64,000 nucleotides of DNA from Artocarpus heterophyllus (taxonomy: Eukaryota; Streptophyta; Magnoliopsida; Rosales; Moraceae), in NCBI GenBank assembly GCA_025403435.1, contig CM046330.1, positions 23,385,859 through 23,449,858 on the forward strand, given 5' to 3'. Positions 59,895-64,000 of the stretch are shown piece by piece. A program made the translations under genes and the position numbers. The notes beneath the pieces are model-generated. The model did no database searches and was not told the origin of the DNA. It worked only from the letters and a program-made list of their open reading frames with translations. How positions within the stretch are numbered: the first letter of the stretch is position 1; each line of letters begins with the position of its first letter.

Positions 59895-61310
59895 ATATAC
59901 TTTTGATCAATTTTTCCATGTTTCTTTACTTAACTCTTGAGACTTTTTGTGCTTTATTTGTATTTTAGTGTCTTGTAGGTATTCTGGAGGTTTGGAGTTG
60001 ATTAGAGTCCCATTTTGACATATTTGGATGAAAACCGGGCACCACAGCCACTGAAAATAGCGCTATGGTGCTACAATGAAGTCTCCTAGGCCAAAAACTC
60101 GAGGCTAGGGTGCCTAGCGCTGCATCAGGGCTCCTTGGCGCTAGTGGGAAATTAGGCACAACTTTTTGTAGTGCTGCGATGCTAGGCTTTTGGGACCGCA
60201 ACATTATGTCACAAGAAAAACATGATTTTGACTCCGAATTGAGCCCAAAGTTTCTTGTCTTGACCTCAACTTTGAAACCTGTAAAATCATAACTTTATGT
60301 CACATTTTTCTTAAGTTTTTTTTATCAGTTTTCCTTAGTTTTTCTTATGGGATGAAAATGAAAAAGAAGGAAGAAGTAGAAGAAAAAGAGGAGAATTCCG
60401 GTGGAGGCTACGAAGAACCATATGTGCAGAAGGATTTCCAACACCATAATTGTTCTTTTCCTTACCCTTTCTTTCTTCTATATTTGAATTATGTTATTTT
60501 AGTTTTGTTTTGGTTGAAATGGATTTCAAAACCCTAGACATGACAATATGATTAATTTATAGAATTGTTTTCCAATTTTCTAATTGAGACCATTTATGTT
60601 TGTTTATTGGTATTGTTCATGATTATTTTTGTTTTGTTTAGGTGCGCAACTAAATAGGACTTGTCTTTAATCTGTTGCTAGATTAGAATGCTTGATCATA
60701 ATTATCTTGTTATTTTAATCATTATTAGCAAATTATGGTCATTGATTATAGTTAAGTTTTCATATGATTGCATATGGAACATAACCTAGGTTAAATAATC
60801 CTAGTTTGTATGATTGTTGCCTTAATCAACCTATCTTTCTCATCATAATACTTCTATTAGATTAAATTTAGAGAGCTTCTTCTAGTCTATTTAATAGAAA
60901 TAGGTTTAATAGAATGCTTGTTTTATCAAATCTATGAACTAAGGAAAGATTGAGATAGCAGAGCTTATTATCTATGCTTGATAGTTTCAATAGTTAATCG
61001 AAAATAATTCTATAATTAATTGATAATTATTGTTTAATAGTGACGAATGATGCTTTAATCGCTTTTATTATTATTGTCTTATGCTTATTTATTTTCTTTT
61101 GTGTTATTTAATTTTGTTATTTAGTTAATTAAAATCAAAACCCACATTTCGTCTTTTATTTTATTATGTCCTAGATCTTAGTGTTAATAACTAATTGATT
61201 AAAACCAATCTTCTGTGGGAACGATACTTACTCACATTACGCTTAATAACAATTGCATCTTAACTAAGGTTAATTTAAGTGTCCCCCGAGAACATACCAT
61301 CTATCAAAAT
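59895..61310 (+). repeat. LTR-like sequence of another Ty3-type family, plus orientation
   Basis: In order: a 'TCTTGTAGGTATTCTGG' phrase, a GC-rich block with GCGCTATGGTGC and GCCTAGCGCTGC repeats (60050-60200), a long AT-rich body, and a terminal CTGTGGGAACGATACTTACT phrase (about 61215-61234). This order is repeated in reverse at 61380-62660. I recall such phrases from plant Athila/Tat LTRs, but class and exact borders are uncertain. No coding region. Confidence 0.45.
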
Positions 61311-61379
61311 ATTTGTTTTAATTGAAGACGGATCTTGAAGATGGAGATAATTGCAGTTTAATGTATTTTCTATGTGTAT

Positions 61380-62438
61380 GAATTTTTTTGAGTTTTTTTT
61401 TTACGATTTTTCACAAACACAAGTACATGTTATTGCTGCCAAGTAATAAAGTTTGTAGAAACAAGTATCACCCCATAAGGATTGATTAATATTGACTATA
61501 GAAACTATGACAACTCTAATTTTATTTGAACACTCAAAAAGATGAGAATTTTTAATGAAAATGAAATTAAACCATTAAATTTTAAAAAATAAAAGCAATT
61601 ATTAAAATTAAGAAAATTCAATATTAATGAGCACTAGGGTTTTTGATTTCACCATATCAATCATGCTTAAATTTCCAATTGTCAATTAATGAATAATTAT
61701 TCCTATGTTGAGAATAAATTTCTCTAAATTAATTATTAATCTTTCTCAAGCATCAATAATTATATCTCAAACATACCTACATCTTTTTCAAGATTTTAAA
61801 ATGTTGAAATTCATTAAGAACAAGAAATTATAAACATGATTATCTCTAACTTATGATATTCTAACAGTGTCACAATCATGGGCATAATCAACCATCACTT
61901 TTTAGTCTTAAAATTAAATGCCAAATAATGCAAAAGTTGGTCGAACAATCACACGCATTAAGAATAGATTATAACACTTAGCAATACGAAACAAACATCG
62001 ATTAAATTAAAGATTAAAAATTGTGTACAATCATGGTTTGGCTCCATAGTAGCACTTGATAAAGAAATTAAAACATGCTAGAAATATTAAATATCCTTAT
62101 AAGAGTCTTAAATATTAGAGAAGAGCAAAGGAAGAAACTGTTTTCAAAATTGAAGCCGAAATCTGTTTCTAGTTGGTTCGTCTTCTCCCTTATTGCACGT
62201 AATTTCTCTTCTATTCTCCACTACCAAAAGGTCCAGAAAATAACCCTAAATTTGTTTATTTACACACTTAGGTTCATAAGGATAAACTTGGAAACAAATT
62301 CTTAGTTTCTCAAAAATTACATGAATTAGCATCACGACGCTGGCTATTCTATCCAAATTTCATGCTCTCTTTAGCCCCATCAACGTTGCAACTGTGATTC
62401 ATGGCCATCGCAATGCTGGCCATTCTATACAAATTCAC

Positions 62439-62474
<36 letters not shown>

Positions 62475-62660
62475 TCAAGCTATTGTTGCTTCGAATACTC
62501 TCAAAATCAATCCCAAATGCTATCCCTTTCTAACCTACAAAATAAACATAAAACCAAGTGTAAATATGAAAATAAACCCTCGAAAACCAACAAATAGCTA
62601 AGACAAAAGTACCAAATTCGTGAGTGTAAAACTCACTCATCATTTTTTGTATTGTAATTA
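61380..62660 (-). repeat. LTR-like sequence of the same type, minus orientation
   Basis: On the minus strand it reads TTTATTTTGTAGGTTAG, then AATGGCCAGCATTGCGATGG and AGCCAGCGTCGTGATGC (GC-rich block), an AT-rich body, and TTATGGGGTGATACTTGTTT at the end (about 61484 to 61465). This mirrors 59895-61310 at low similarity, so the two form an inverted pair with about 70 bp between. Confidence 0.42.
62442..62471. repeat. (TA)n microsatellite
   Basis: About 15 uninterrupted TA units. Confidence 0.92.
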
Positions 62661-64000
62661 AAAAAACAAGAAAATAATTGAAATCTAAAAGGTCCTCTCG
62701 AGTTTGGTTTTGTAACAAATAAGTTGACCGGACCCTAATTATTGGACAAAACTGGTCGACCGGCCCTTTGATGGGTGGCTGACTGCCTGACGACAGAGAC
62801 CTATTTTTAGTAATTTTTAGAAGGTTTTTTAATGAGACATTTATAAGAAAACATAAAAATTTTATGATAACTAGAAAATAAATTTCTATCTATATGAGAT
62901 CTATACGAGATTAAAATTGAAGAAGGATGTGAAGATACGAGATGAAGAATCAATATATGTTTCAATTTAATTTTTGTAATCTTTATTATCTTTTCTTTAG
63001 GATGGAACTGTAATATTATGGTTATTTATTATATTGCTTAAAGCTTTGCATATTGCATTGCTTATTTATTTTATAATATAATTTTCCATGTATATTGATA
63101 ACATTTCATGTAGAATAGGGATTGTTAGCCAAAGAATGACTACCTAAGAAGGGGGAGGAGTGAATCGGGTTTTAAAAAAAATTTTCACAATTATTGGAAA
63201 TTTCTAGATAAATTCCACAACAAAATAAATTTACTCAGAAAACAATTTAAATGAAAATAAATGCATTAAAGTAAAAAGTTATTGACAAAGGAGTGCAAAT
63301 GCTATTTATAACGATTCAACAATATGCCTACGTCCATTGTCATTGAGCAAAGCTTAACTCGACCTCTTCTGTTAAAACGACTGTATTTTCGACACAATCA
63401 CTACTTGCACAACACCGATGCCTTGCTCTACCCAAGGCTCACTACGACCTCTTATAATGTCAATTTTTACAAAGATTGACAAACCAAAAAATTCCCCTAA
63501 TTTCTAAGGTTTTAAAAACCTATCACTCAAAAGGGTATGATTGACAATGTTGGGCTCACTTACAAGACAAACTCCCCAAATAAAAAATAGATGCAATTAA
63601 AAGCTTATTTTGGACAGTGTGAAAAACTCTCAAGAGAAATATAGAATATGTAAGCTCAAGAGTGAGTAAAGAAATAAATGCTTATGATAAAAAGAATGCA
63701 AGAATTCTTGCAATTAATGCTTTGTATAGTGCACAATGGATGGAGGGGCATTTATAGCCTCTAAGTACTTAATTATGACTTAAAATAACATTTTTGGATC
63801 AAAATAGCCATTGAAAATAGATATCTAGTGGTTAGAAAATTACCGTTACAGACTGGCCAATTGGTCGGAGTTTGGGATAGGATAATCAAAAATTTAAAAT
63901 TTCTTGAAAAGGCTTCAAATGGTCATCTGACCTGTAGGATACCTGGGACGGCCGACAGAATGATCGAGGCCATTGGTAGGCCAGTCTTGTGTTGGAAATA
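62661..64000. other. Unclassified repeat-like sequence at the right edge
   Basis: Holds two GC-rich motif patches (62730-62800 and about 63850-63990, with CTGGTCGACCGG, ACGGCCGACAG and GGTAGGCCAG words). A stretch from about 63125 (AAGAAGGGGGAGGAGTGAAT, then TTTTAAAA) looks like an LTR edge of a common plant family, but I cannot place it. No coding region. Confidence 0.4.

Noticed and set aside
60352..60537. 61-codon open frame starting with a Lys/Glu-rich stretch
   Set aside because: Short, low-complexity, and inside an LTR-like sequence.

Overview
The window looks like repeat-dense nuclear DNA of a flowering plant, probably a eudicot. It is AT-rich and consists almost entirely of LTR retrotransposons and small inverted-repeat elements. 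I found no intact host gene, tRNA, rRNA or CRISPR array. Every recognisable coding stretch belongs to a retroelement, and every one carries stop codons or frameshifts.

Layout. (1) 1-6410: a decayed Tat-clade Ty3/Gypsy element on the minus strand, from its 5' LTR to the end of integrase, with the extra (archaeal-type) RNase H typical of that clade. (2) 6416-37979: a Ty1/Copia element (copia-1) on the plus strand with ~2.0 kb LTRs and a perfect 5-bp target duplication (GTAAA). It is split in its leader by (3) 8798-30399: a Tekay/Del-type chromovirus (E1, plus strand) with ~2.99 kb LTRs. E1's 3' LTR is itself split by (4) 17095-27826: a second member of the same family (E2, minus strand) with ~2.9 kb LTRs and a perfect ATAAT duplication. 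Copia-1 probably sits inside the Tat LTR, so the nest is four deep: Tat < copia-1 < E1 < E2.

(5) 37985-43340 is gene-free AT-rich DNA with small inverted-repeat elements. (6) 43341-48808 is an old, fragmented Copia element (copia-2, minus strand). (7) 48824-52900 holds a MITE, a foldback repeat and featureless AT-rich DNA. (8) 52906-57052 is a solo LTR (TSD AAATT) split by a second solo LTR at 54734-56945 (TSD ATGAT). (9) 57458-59511 is a Copia LTR (copia-3) with its own primer-binding site and a MITE 8 bp inside its end. (10) 59895-62660 holds two LTR-like sequences of one type in inverted orientation. (11) The right edge holds unclassified repeat sequence.

The most unusual signal is not a gene. 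The long LTRs carry blocks of a short near-palindrome, TTCGGC-AG-GCCGAA and decayed variants, at ~20-30 bp spacing. The two blocks in each Tekay-type LTR face opposite ways. The same motif recurs in the two otherwise different solo LTRs at 53.6 and 55.6 kb. A second GC-rich motif (GCGCTATGGTGC-like) recurs in other families. The Tekay-type LTRs also share an intron-like layout and a conserved GC-rich island.
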